Part shown: positions 37,986-46,053 of the stretch, one piece after another
How the letters are laid out: every line of letters begins with the position of its first letter
How positions within the stretch are numbered: the first letter of the stretch is position 1
Origin: Bacteroides coprosuis DSM 18011
GTDB taxonomy: Bacteria; Bacteroidota; Bacteroidia; Bacteroidales; Bacteroidaceae
Length of the DNA: 64,000 nt
NCBI GenBank assembly: GCA_000212915.1
Contig: CM001167.1
Location: forward strand, 2,224,780 to 2,288,779
Direction of reading: 5' to 3'
Made by a program: the position numbers and the translations under genes
Notes under the pieces: model-generated
What the model was told of the DNA's origin: nothing
The model's input: the letters and a program-made list of their open reading frames with translations, nothing else
The model's database searches: none

Positions 37986-39017
37986 ATGAAACAATATAAG
38001 TTTGAACAGACCTTTCTGGAGAAAATAGAACAAGTCAATCAAGAATTGATGAAGACTCCACCATCACTCATCTATAAAAAACAGATGCATGAACTAGCTT
38101 CTGATTTAATAGAAACAGCTAGAACCATACAAGAAGAGGCAGGAGACCTACTCCACCCCTATCTCCTAACTAATTTCCTATCGGACCTCGCCGAAGGAAT
38201 CAGTGATGATAATGAAATTTCATCAGACTCCATGGACATCCAAACAGAAAGTCATGATTGCATTGGAGGGGATATAGAAGATGCGGCTATGGAGCATGTC
38301 TTCCAGATTCATCAAGCTATGACTGCCGATACAGGTGTTCCCGATACGCCTCACGATTGCCTAGAGTTCTACGGACAGTTGGAGCCCCATGTTACCTATA
38401 TTAAAGTGAGCAAACTAGCTTCACCAGACATCTCCGAGGAAGATCTTGAGGGCATGGACTTTGAGGATGATTTCAACCTAGACTTTGAGGAAGATTTTGA
38501 TGTTCCTGGACTGAATGTCATCAATCAGAATGCTATGATCGTTCTTCAAGAAGGAATTCAAAAGGTAATGGCTTTGGCGAAAGATAAGAAACAACAGAAA
38601 AAGCTACTTACCCTATGCCAAGAGATGTATTCACTAGGAGATTGGATCTTATATCTTTCTGATGAAGACGAATACACCGAGGATATAATGAAGATTAGAC
38701 ACATCGTTCAACTGATTTGCAATGAATTTTTTGATGAACCCATCACGGGAGTAGAGTGGGCCAAACCCAAACACAATGAAGAGTTTGATGTTTTCATGGA
38801 AGCAAGCATAGAAAGCAAACCCGAACTTTATATAGAAGCTTATCCCCAAGGGTTGTTTACTAAACTTATGCTTTTTGACTATTACAACACCAAATATGCA
38901 CTAGAAATAGGGCAATGGCTAGCAAACTTAGATGAACAGAATTTTGATGACTATTTAGATGCTTACCCCAAAGGACTATTTAGCAAGGTATCTAAATACC
39001 TACAAAACAACTCATAA
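37986..39017 (+). CDS. Acidic protein of unknown function
   Basis: 343 residues, soluble, no signal peptide or membrane segment. The centre (about 150-175) is very acidic (DISEEDLEGMDFEDDFNLDF). The C-terminus has two related motifs, LYIEAYPQGLFTKL and DYLDAYPKGLFSKV, about 43 residues apart. I do not recognise the family. It directly follows the repeat region and is closed by its own terminator, so it is a single-gene unit. Codon use looks like that of the chromosomal genes further right rather than of the repeat region. Confidence 0.7.
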   Translation: MKQYKFEQTFLEKIEQVNQELMKTPPSLIYKKQMHELASDLIETARTIQEEAGDLLHPYLLTNFLSDLAEGISDDNEISSDSMDIQTESHDCIGGDIEDAAMEHVFQIHQAMTADTGVPDTPHDCLEFYGQLEPHVTYIKVSKLASPDISEEDLEGMDFEDDFNLDFEEDFDVPGLNVINQNAMIVLQEGIQKVMALAKDKKQQKKLLTLCQEMYSLGDWILYLSDEDEYTEDIMKIRHIVQLICNEFFDEPITGVEWAKPKHNEEFDVFMEASIESKPELYIEAYPQGLFTKLMLFDYYNTKYALEIGQWLANLDEQNFDDYLDAYPKGLFSKVSKYLQNNS

Positions 39018-39024
39018 GAATATG

Positions 39025-39062
39025 CAACCGAAGTAAAATAGTTCTACTTCGGTTGTTTTTTT
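39025..39062 (+). terminator. Intrinsic terminator of the acidic-protein gene
   Basis: CAACCGAAGTA (39,025-39,035) pairs with TACTTCGGTTG (39,045-39,055), followed by at least seven T. It lies 8 bp after the stop codon. Confidence 0.88.
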
Positions 39063-39165
39063 GCCTTTATCCAAAAGATTTAAGCCAAATAGTTTCAACC
39101 TCTTACTATTATAGCTATTTTTAAGATGTGATTTAAACTTCTTGTAAAACCTAAGCTAATATGAT

Positions 39166-39537
39166 ATGACTAACACCCAAAAATTGGCTAAAAATGCCTT
39201 TCGCAAATTGAGACACCTCATACTGAGTGATGACTACAGCGATAAAAACCTAAAAGAGTATAATGGTATCCTCAGCAATCTGTATGAGGAGAATCCTCCT
39301 AAAATATCCGATTTCAATTCTCTGGGAGAGCTAGATATGATAAGCATTTTCGGCTTCCAGCTCTGCAAACAAAAAGTGATGGATATCTATCACGGCAGTA
39401 AAGTGAAATCGAGCGAGTTCAATAAATTAATTATAGGAGTTACTACCATAGAGCAATCCATGTCTTCCGTAATGGACTTCGACAAATTTACTATGCTACT
39501 CGACCACCGCATCGGGAATTTGAGTGGGGAGAAGTAA
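39166..39537 (+). CDS. Small protein of unknown function
   Basis: 123 residues, mostly helical by pattern, no signal peptide. It starts MTNTQKLAKNAFRKLRHLIL and contains NPPKISDFNSLGELDMISIF. No family is recognised. It lies 148 bp after the previous gene's stop, behind that gene's terminator, and ends at a strong two-way terminator, so it is probably transcribed alone. Confidence 0.6.
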   Translation: MTNTQKLAKNAFRKLRHLILSDDYSDKNLKEYNGILSNLYEENPPKISDFNSLGELDMISIFGFQLCKQKVMDIYHGSKVKSSEFNKLIIGVTTIEQSMSSVMDFDKFTMLLDHRIGNLSGEK

Positions 39538-39543
39538 GAAGAT

Positions 39544-39586
39544 AAAAGTAAAAAGGATTTGACTCAGTCAAATCCTTTTTACTTTT
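39544..39586. terminator. Bidirectional terminator between convergent genes
   Basis: A perfect 20-bp stem: arms 39,544-39,563 and 39,567-39,586 with loop TCA. The A and T tracts at its base let it end both the plus-strand small gene and the minus-strand lipoprotein gene. Confidence 0.92.
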
Positions 39587-39608
39587 CTATGAGTAGTACT
39601 CATCTTAA

Positions 39609-40979
39609 TTATTCGCTTTTCACATTATGAATTCTAAATTCAAAAACCACATCATCAAGAGCGACTTCATTGGCAGCAGCTAATTTCACCTTTACCCAAA
39701 GATTACGATCTATAAACTGATAAGAGATCAACTCGAATATGGGGCGTTCTAGGTAGATCCATTTCTCCATTTCGGGAAGATTGGCATCTTCCACCAAAGC
39801 CATTACACTGCCTCCAGGAACTTGTACTTCCACCCAATCCAAGAGATGACCATTGTCCACTCTTCCTATCTGAGCTTTCTGAATCCACTTGCCTATCGAG
39901 CTCTTCAAGAGATAAGCCATTCGATCTTCTTTGGGATTTCGCTGTATCAGGTTCTTGATATGTTCTTGCAAATCGGCAGAAGAAGCGATTAACAAATCCT
40001 TTTTCAACTCGCCCAAGGGTTTGAATCCTGTAATGGTTTTCTCGACTTCAACCAACTCTTTTTGAGTTTCACGGAGGGATATGCGCACTGTAAAACTTAA
40101 ACTATTATCCTGACTGTTGAGCGATTTGCTATCACCCACTAACTCAACAACGTATTTGTCGAAATCAAAAGTAAGTAGGTGGGAATAGAATACATCTAGA
40201 TTTTGATAGACCCTATGCATATAATAAGTAGCTACAAAGGCTTTGTTAATCCCTAATTTGGAGGCATAATACCTCTTTTTATCCATCGGCAAACGAGTAG
40301 CAGACAGACTCTTCACTCCTTTGTAACGAGTAGTAAACTGAAGGTATCCAGCTTCATAACTCAGGTCGGAAACCTCAATATCGTTCAACTCCTCTTCCGA
40401 AAAAGGGTAAATTGTTCCTGATGAATCAAAAGAGTAAAAAGAGATAAAATCTTTGAGATAAGTCAGAGTATATCGAGATAAGTCCTCTTTTTTACCCGTA
40501 AGAAGTCCTTCTAAATCGAATTCTTTTAAGTACACATCTTCATCTACTTTCCATTGAGCATAACTACGACTACCTAAATAATAGGTGTCGGGTTTCTTTG
40601 CAAAGCCAACAAAAGCGAAATCTTCATCAAAAGAGGTACCATTTACCAAACCCTGAACAGCTAGTTCAAAGGTTCCTTCTTGCTCATCCTGACGAATCAC
40701 TTGGACTTTATTTACTTGAATTTTCTTTTTATGAATCAGCTTTAGCTCTTTGGTTTTTTGAGCTTGATCTAAAGCCACAGCAATGCTTTTCGAAGTATCA
40801 AACAGAAAATAAGCACTCATATCTTCCGAAGTAACTTCGACCGTTTCTTGGTTGGGAGCATGGGGATTTTCCTCTTCTTGAGAGGGAGACTGAGGGATAG
40901 GCGTATGGATAGGATCGTGATCTTTACTACAAGAGATAAACACACAGATTAGCATTAAAATAGATAATCTTCTTTTCAT
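39609..40979 (-). CDS. Lipoprotein of unknown function
   Basis: 456 residues. The signal peptide MKRRLSILMLICVFISC ends in a lipobox Cys at residue 17, followed by SKDHDPIHTPIP and a Pro/Glu-rich linker to about residue 50. The remainder is predicted to be beta-rich with no motif that I recognise. It points away from the TonB-receptor operon across a 309-bp space. Surface lipoproteins next to TonB receptors in this phylum often help to bind the substrate, but a link here is only suggested by position. Confidence 0.7.
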   Translation of the reverse strand: MKRRLSILMLICVFISCSKDHDPIHTPIPQSPSQEEENPHAPNQETVEVTSEDMSAYFLFDTSKSIAVALDQAQKTKELKLIHKKKIQVNKVQVIRQDEQEGTFELAVQGLVNGTSFDEDFAFVGFAKKPDTYYLGSRSYAQWKVDEDVYLKEFDLEGLLTGKKEDLSRYTLTYLKDFISFYSFDSSGTIYPFSEEELNDIEVSDLSYEAGYLQFTTRYKGVKSLSATRLPMDKKRYYASKLGINKAFVATYYMHRVYQNLDVFYSHLLTFDFDKYVVELVGDSKSLNSQDNSLSFTVRISLRETQKELVEVEKTITGFKPLGELKKDLLIASSADLQEHIKNLIQRNPKEDRMAYLLKSSIGKWIQKAQIGRVDNGHLLDWVEVQVPGGSVMALVEDANLPEMEKWIYLERPIFELISYQFIDRNLWVKVKLAAANEVALDDVVFEFRIHNVKSE

Positions 40980-41215
40980 ATCGTTTTCTGATATATAAAT
41001 AAATAGGGTTATAACTCTCCTTCTTTCAAAGGGTTGGCAAAAATAAATACTTTCAATAAAAAACCACTAATTATGCAAAGTTTTTTTAGCAAAAAAATAA
41101 TAAAAGTGAGAAGGATGCTAGTTAGGATAGCCATCTAAACAGCTCATTCGATCGAGTAGCTAAGAGTTTAAGAGATCTATAAATATTAAATTATTGAAAT
41201 ACCTAGTATTGGGTA

Positions 41216-41247
41216 TTTGTTCATTCTAAAATAAATAGTAGCTTTGT
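41216..41247 (+). promoter_or_regulatory. Promoter of the putative metal-uptake operon, with an overlapping inverted repeat
   Basis: TTTG (41,216-41,219), 20 bases and TAGCTTTG (41,240-41,247) match the Bacteroidota consensus exactly. Just upstream and reaching into the -33 box, AATACC and GGTATT (about 41,198-41,217) form an inverted repeat that could be an operator for a metal-responsive repressor; this is inference. The first gene starts 41 bp downstream. Confidence 0.72.
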
Positions 41248-41288
41248 TTGAAGTTGATTCTAACTAGGTTTACGCGATTGATTTAGGA

Positions 41289-41642
41289 ATGAGCACAAGG
41301 AAAAAATCAGACTATTTACGAAGAAGTAAAGCTTATATTCTTCTATTTGCCTTACTCCCTCTTTTTATGATGAAAACATTTCATCATCATGCTGATTTTG
41401 CCGTTGTTCAGAATTACAATACCATCATCAATGGCCAAACAACTCTAGTTTCGGCAGAAGAAGATTGTGCTATCTGTGATATGCTTCTTACTTTTTTCAC
41501 TCTCGAAAAAGAACTTTTTTTAAGCATCAGCACACTCATTCTCTCCTTAGAATTTACGATATCACTAGATGAGATCCACAGTGATACCCCTACTTCTTTC
41601 TTTTTAAGAGCACCTCCTCTACTTCTCTCTTCTATTCAATAA
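41289..41642 (+). CDS. Small His/Cys-containing membrane protein of a TonB-receptor operon
   Basis: 117 residues. An N-terminal hydrophobic segment (AYILLFALLPLFMMKTF) is followed by FHHHADF and then EEDCAICDML, and a second hydrophobic segment at about 75-95. The HHH plus CxxC pattern is typical of short proteins encoded before TonB-dependent receptors in Bacteroidota, and suggests metal binding. The function is not known. It is first in the operon, 41 bp from a clear promoter and 134 bp before the receptor gene. Confidence 0.68.
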   Translation: MSTRKKSDYLRRSKAYILLFALLPLFMMKTFHHHADFAVVQNYNTIINGQTTLVSAEEDCAICDMLLTFFTLEKELFLSISTLILSLEFTISLDEIHSDTPTSFFLRAPPLLLSSIQ

Positions 41643-41776
41643 ATCAGCCTTAATCAGCTGTTCATAGATTTTATCTACCGTTTTTATCGGTAGACGGAAT
41701 TCTTCAATCCATAAAACAACTCTAATATTTTAATAAAGCCACTCGGTTAATAGTGGTTTAGAATTCTTATGCTTAA

Positions 41777-44089
41777 ATGAAAATATATTTTATCAGCATG
41801 CTCCTGTTGATATCAGGAAGCCTATGCTCTCATTCTTTATATGCCAATCGTTCATCAGAAAAAATAAAGATCAAAATAGTAGAGAAGGATTCCTCATATC
41901 CTATCGTGCAAGCTCTTATTCAAATCCATAATAAGGTGTATGTATCCGATGCAAAAGGAGAATGTACTATTGAACTTTCCCCTACAGATAACGTGATGCA
42001 TATCCACTCTTTGGGATATAAACCGAGAGAGATCTCTTCTTTTCAAGGTAAAAAAGAGCTTCTTGTTTTCCTTGAATTAGAGCAAAATCTTCTTGAGGAA
42101 GTTGTGGTAAGCAGTAGTAAGCAAACCGCTGCAAGAAGTTCTGTAACACAAGGATTAACGGGTATCGAACTCAGTAAAAATCTAGGAAAATCTCTAGCAG
42201 AATCTTTAGAAAAGATGAAAGGAGTTAGCTTCATTCAGAATGGGGCAACTGTGGCCAAACCCGTAATACAAGGGATGTATGGCAACCGAATTCTGATTAT
42301 CAATAATGGGGTTAGGCAAGAGGGACAAGCTTGGGGAGATGATCATGCACCCGAAATAGATATGAATAATGCCTCTTCTGTAACTATTATAAAAGGTGTT
42401 GATGCTATTCGTTATGGTTCTCAAGCTTTAGGGGGAATTATACGCTTAGAACCCAAAGAGCTACCTTATAATAGAACGAAGATTGGAGGAAATCTATCAA
42501 CTAGTTATGGAAGCAATGGGAAACGATATGCCCTTACAGGATACCTAGATGGTTCTCTGCCCTTTGCTAAATCCATTGCTTGGAGGGTGCAAGGAACCTT
42601 ACTGAATGGTGGCGACCGTAAAACAGCGAAGTATTTATTAAATAATACGGGAGTGCGGGAGTATGACTTTTCTACCGCTCTAGGATATAAAAAAGGGGAT
42701 GTTTCCTTCGATTTATTCTATAGCCGATACGACTCTAAAACAGGAGTTTTATATACTTCGCAACGGGGAGATATTGATTTACTCAAGGAGAGAATAGAGA
42801 TTGGCCGTCCTTTAGAAATTGAGCCTTTTTCCAGAAAGATTGATTATCCTTATCAGCAGGTAATCCACCAAATATTTAGAGTAAAGTCTGATTGGGACAT
42901 CAATACAAAGAACCAATTGCTCTTTCAATACTCTTATCAAACCGATCATAGAGATGAGTTTCATGCTAGACGAAATAATCTATCGCATATCCCCTCTTTG
43001 AGTTTGGATCTATCTTCCAGTCAGTTGGACTTGAGTTGGCTTTTTTCTCCTTCTCGATATCTAAAAACAGAGGTAGGAATATATACAGGCTTTGCAGATA
43101 ATGCTAACAAAGCAGGTACAGGCGTTGTTCCTATCATACCCAATTACACACAACAGAATTGGGGTACGTTTTTGATTCAAAGGTTTTTGAGGGAGAAGTG
43201 GAGTGCCGAAGCAGGTATTCGGTTTGACAGACAAAGTAGTAAAGCTGATGGCTTTGATTCGTATGGAGAACGATACGGAGGTAAACGAACATTTGCGAAT
43301 GCCACCTATCATCTAGGAGGTGCTTATCAGATAAGTCGTCCTCTTCGATTCGTATCCAATCTGGGGCTAGCTTGGAGGTCTCCCCATGTACACGAATTGT
43401 ATAGTAATGGGCTAGATCATGCCTCGGGAATTTATGTTGTCGGGAATAGCCAACTCCAGCCCGAACGAAGTACCAAATGGATTAGCTCTTTCATCTATGA
43501 AACCCAGCCTCTCACGCTCTCTATAGATGGTTATTTGCAGTGGGTTCATAATTACATTTACGATGAGCCCTCACAAGATTATATGACTATCGTTTCGGGT
43601 ACTTATCCTGTTTTTAAGTACAAGCAAGTAGATGGTTTCTTTAGGGGAATAGATGCAGAATTATCATTTACTCCTTTTTCATCCTTAACCTATACCCATA
43701 AAGCGAGTATGATTTGGGCCAATGAGAAGAGTACAGGACGATATTTACCCTATATCCCATCCTTTCATTGGCTACAAACTTTGGGGTATGAATTATCGGG
43801 TATCCCTCTTTTCCATAAAGTAAGTTTTACATTGAAACATAAGTATGTAGCTAAGCAAAAACGTTTTGATCCAGCTACCGACCTGATCCCATTTACTCCC
43901 CCTTCTTATCATTTATTGGGGTTGCAAATAGAAGGTAATATAGACTTCAAACAAAAGCATAAAATGACCTTTCTAGTTGAAATAAACAATCTCTTAAACA
44001 AAGAATACAAAGAATATACAAATCGATTTAGATACTATGCACATGATACTGGACGCGATATCCGTATGGTGTGTATATGGAGTTTTTAA
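41777..44089 (+). CDS. TonB-dependent outer-membrane receptor
   Basis: 770 residues. The signal peptide (about 1-23) is followed by a carboxypeptidase-like regulatory domain (about 28-112), the plug (about 120-230; GKSLAESLEKMKGVSFIQNG, RILIINNGVRQEGQAWGDDH) and a 22-strand-type barrel ending in IRMVCIWSF with terminal Phe. The barrel contains AWRSPHVHELYSNGLDHASG, a His-containing segment common in zinc-receptor-like members. Together with its neighbours this suggests metal uptake (zinc or copper) rather than glycan uptake; no SusD-like partner is present. Confidence 0.88.
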   Translation: MKIYFISMLLLISGSLCSHSLYANRSSEKIKIKIVEKDSSYPIVQALIQIHNKVYVSDAKGECTIELSPTDNVMHIHSLGYKPREISSFQGKKELLVFLELEQNLLEEVVVSSSKQTAARSSVTQGLTGIELSKNLGKSLAESLEKMKGVSFIQNGATVAKPVIQGMYGNRILIINNGVRQEGQAWGDDHAPEIDMNNASSVTIIKGVDAIRYGSQALGGIIRLEPKELPYNRTKIGGNLSTSYGSNGKRYALTGYLDGSLPFAKSIAWRVQGTLLNGGDRKTAKYLLNNTGVREYDFSTALGYKKGDVSFDLFYSRYDSKTGVLYTSQRGDIDLLKERIEIGRPLEIEPFSRKIDYPYQQVIHQIFRVKSDWDINTKNQLLFQYSYQTDHRDEFHARRNNLSHIPSLSLDLSSSQLDLSWLFSPSRYLKTEVGIYTGFADNANKAGTGVVPIIPNYTQQNWGTFLIQRFLREKWSAEAGIRFDRQSSKADGFDSYGERYGGKRTFANATYHLGGAYQISRPLRFVSNLGLAWRSPHVHELYSNGLDHASGIYVVGNSQLQPERSTKWISSFIYETQPLTLSIDGYLQWVHNYIYDEPSQDYMTIVSGTYPVFKYKQVDGFFRGIDAELSFTPFSSLTYTHKASMIWANEKSTGRYLPYIPSFHWLQTLGYELSGIPLFHKVSFTLKHKYVAKQKRFDPATDLIPFTPPSYHLLGLQIEGNIDFKQKHKMTFLVEINNLLNKEYKEYTNRFRYYAHDTGRDIRMVCIWSF

Positions 44090-44107
44090 TTTTAAAAAGA
44101 TCATAAA

Positions 44108-45055
44108 ATGAAACAGAAATTTATGAAAGTGATGACTGCCTTTTTGATGGTAGCAAGTATGGGAATGTTTTCATGCAGCAAAGATCCAGATATTCCTAGT
44201 AATGAAATTTTAAACAAAGATCATGAAGACCCAGTAAAAGCGGAACTAATTTTAGTGGAAGGGCATTTGCATGGAACTTATAAGTTTCATCAAAACCCCG
44301 AGATAGAAGGCGTTGTACATCTGAATAAAGTTCAGAAAGTAACAATTGAACAGACCGAGAAAGGATGGCACCCCAGTGCAGAAAATGCTAAGCAATTCAA
44401 TGTCAGAAGTACCCCTCATGATGCCAAAGGACAAAATGTGTATGCCCTATGGATAAAGTATTATAATGCTAAGGGAGAAGAGATCACAGGAGAGTTTGTA
44501 GAAAATGGTCAAGATCAAATTCATCAGCATTTCTTTATTCCAAGAGATATTAAAAACACTTTTGATGGAGTAAGCGAAAAAGACGATACCAACCCTGCAA
44601 CCTTGTTTGAATACTTCTATTGCGATACCGACCCTTGGGATAAAAACAGGCACAACGAAGGAGCTAAATTAATTGGGGATAAAAATCCTATCGGATTGAA
44701 AGGATACTTTAAGTTTTTAAAACCCCGAAAACAGTTTGTATTAAATATAGAGTTAATGCATGCGGCAAAATCTAAATGGGATGCTAAAGGACAAGCTTCT
44801 CCTTTCTATGCTCCTAGTCTAGCCCAAAGACAAAGAGATCATTGGGATTTAAAAATCAAAATTCCGGTAGTCGTTTATGCAGATCAAATGGAGTACCTAG
44901 AAACTGAAGCGATAGAAGATTTATCCGAGTCCGACAAAAAGTTACTCGAATCAATAGCTAAAGCCTATTCTATTACTCAAAAAGAAGCTCTTGAAGATTT
45001 GAAGACTCTTTTTTATGGGGACATAGACCCCGAAGCTGGTTCTATTTGGCTTTAA
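44108..45055 (+). CDS. His-containing lipoprotein partner of the TonB receptor
   Basis: 315 residues. Signal peptide with lipobox GMFSC (Cys about residue 23). Near the N-terminus GHLHGTYKFHQNPEIEG and later QIHQHFFIP and IELMHAAKS give several His-x-His pairs that could bind a metal ion. No named family is recognised. It follows the receptor by 18 bp and ends at a terminator, so it is the last gene of the operon. Probable role: an outer-membrane substrate-binding protein for the same metal. Confidence 0.72.
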   Translation: MKQKFMKVMTAFLMVASMGMFSCSKDPDIPSNEILNKDHEDPVKAELILVEGHLHGTYKFHQNPEIEGVVHLNKVQKVTIEQTEKGWHPSAENAKQFNVRSTPHDAKGQNVYALWIKYYNAKGEEITGEFVENGQDQIHQHFFIPRDIKNTFDGVSEKDDTNPATLFEYFYCDTDPWDKNRHNEGAKLIGDKNPIGLKGYFKFLKPRKQFVLNIELMHAAKSKWDAKGQASPFYAPSLAQRQRDHWDLKIKIPVVVYADQMEYLETEAIEDLSESDKKLLESIAKAYSITQKEALEDLKTLFYGDIDPEAGSIWL

Positions 45056-45086
45056 AATGCATCGTAAAAAACAAATACCTTTTTAT

Positions 45087-45116
45087 AAAGAGAGTGGCTA
45101 GCCACTCTCTTTTATT
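45087..45116 (+). terminator. Terminator of the TonB-receptor operon
   Basis: AAAGAGAGTGGC (45,087-45,098) and GCCACTCTCTTT (45,101-45,112) form a 12-bp stem with a 2-base loop, followed by a short T run. Confidence 0.88.
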
Positions 45117-45331
45117 GTCAATGCTCATTTGGCTCCTAAATCAGTAAGGGTATTGCAAGGTGTTAAGACTATTTTTAGAGTCTGTTATCCCTCTGTACAA
45201 ATCTAAAAGGACAGAAACCTATTACCTACAATCCTGTTTATCAAGCCTATTGATTACTAATAATTAATGATCTACAATCCTCAAAGTATTAAAATCTATA
45301 ACCCATTTATTTTCTAAAAGAAACTCAATGC

Positions 45332-45760
45332 CTAGTAGGCCATGAATTTCGTTAACTCAAAAAGATTAATAAAATCAAGCTTATCCCCAATGAAGGCTTT
45401 TATCTTAGAGAAGTAATGCTCATTCAGAACCCATATCTGATCATACTTTATAGGTACAATCATATTTCCTAATGTATCGATAATACCAAACTTTCCTGCC
45501 TTATGGATAGCCTGATACTCTATCACTCGGGCATACCCACAAACAAATTGAGGATCACACCAAGTATATTTTCCAAGAGGGATAACAAGCTCATTCCACC
45601 TATTAATATACGCATATTGATATTTAAAGTTACGGACCAGTGACACGCCACAACTAAAAGGTTGCATCTCCATATATTCAGGCGCAATTATAATCTTTCC
45701 TTTTTCGTCCTTTACTCCATATCGACTCTTTTCCGAAAAGATTTGCAAAGCATTATCCAT
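45332..45760 (-). CDS. WG-repeat protein
   Basis: 142 residues. At least two WG-type repeats are visible: YGVKDEKGKIIIAPEYMEM with VSLVR, and KFGIIDTLGNMIVPIKYDQI; a third, YAYINRWNELVIPLGKY, lies between. The family forms small beta-rich repeats of unknown function. There is no signal peptide. It is short for the family and may be a shrunken copy. A 217-bp space separates it from the preceding operon's terminator. Confidence 0.8.
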   Translation of the reverse strand: MDNALQIFSEKSRYGVKDEKGKIIIAPEYMEMQPFSCGVSLVRNFKYQYAYINRWNELVIPLGKYTWCDPQFVCGYARVIEYQAIHKAGKFGIIDTLGNMIVPIKYDQIWVLNEHYFSKIKAFIGDKLDFINLFELTKFMAY

Positions 45761-45984
45761 ATTTGATATTTATAGAATCTGAAAAACAGAACCTCCTCTC
45801 AAGATGAACCGGCCACATAGATTAAGAAAACCATATTGCTGGTAATCAACATAAAGTTTGCTATTCTATTTTAAAAAGACCGTTTGCTAAGCTCTTATCT
45901 ATAAATAATTACTATTCCACCCCTACCACTACACAAACAACTACTGCCTAGTCTTGAATAGGTTATAGATAACTAGCATAAAAA

Positions 45985-46014
45985 AACGAGGCTCCCCCTA
46001 CGGGCAGCCTCGTT
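45985..46014 (-). terminator. Terminator of ppdK
   Basis: Stem of AACGAGGCT (45,985-45,993) with AGCCTCGTT (46,006-46,014). Six T follow in the minus-strand direction. It lies 40 bp after the ppdK stop. Confidence 0.88.
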
Positions 46015-46053
46015 AATATGATTAGAGAAGTAATTTACTTCAAAATACTTTAT

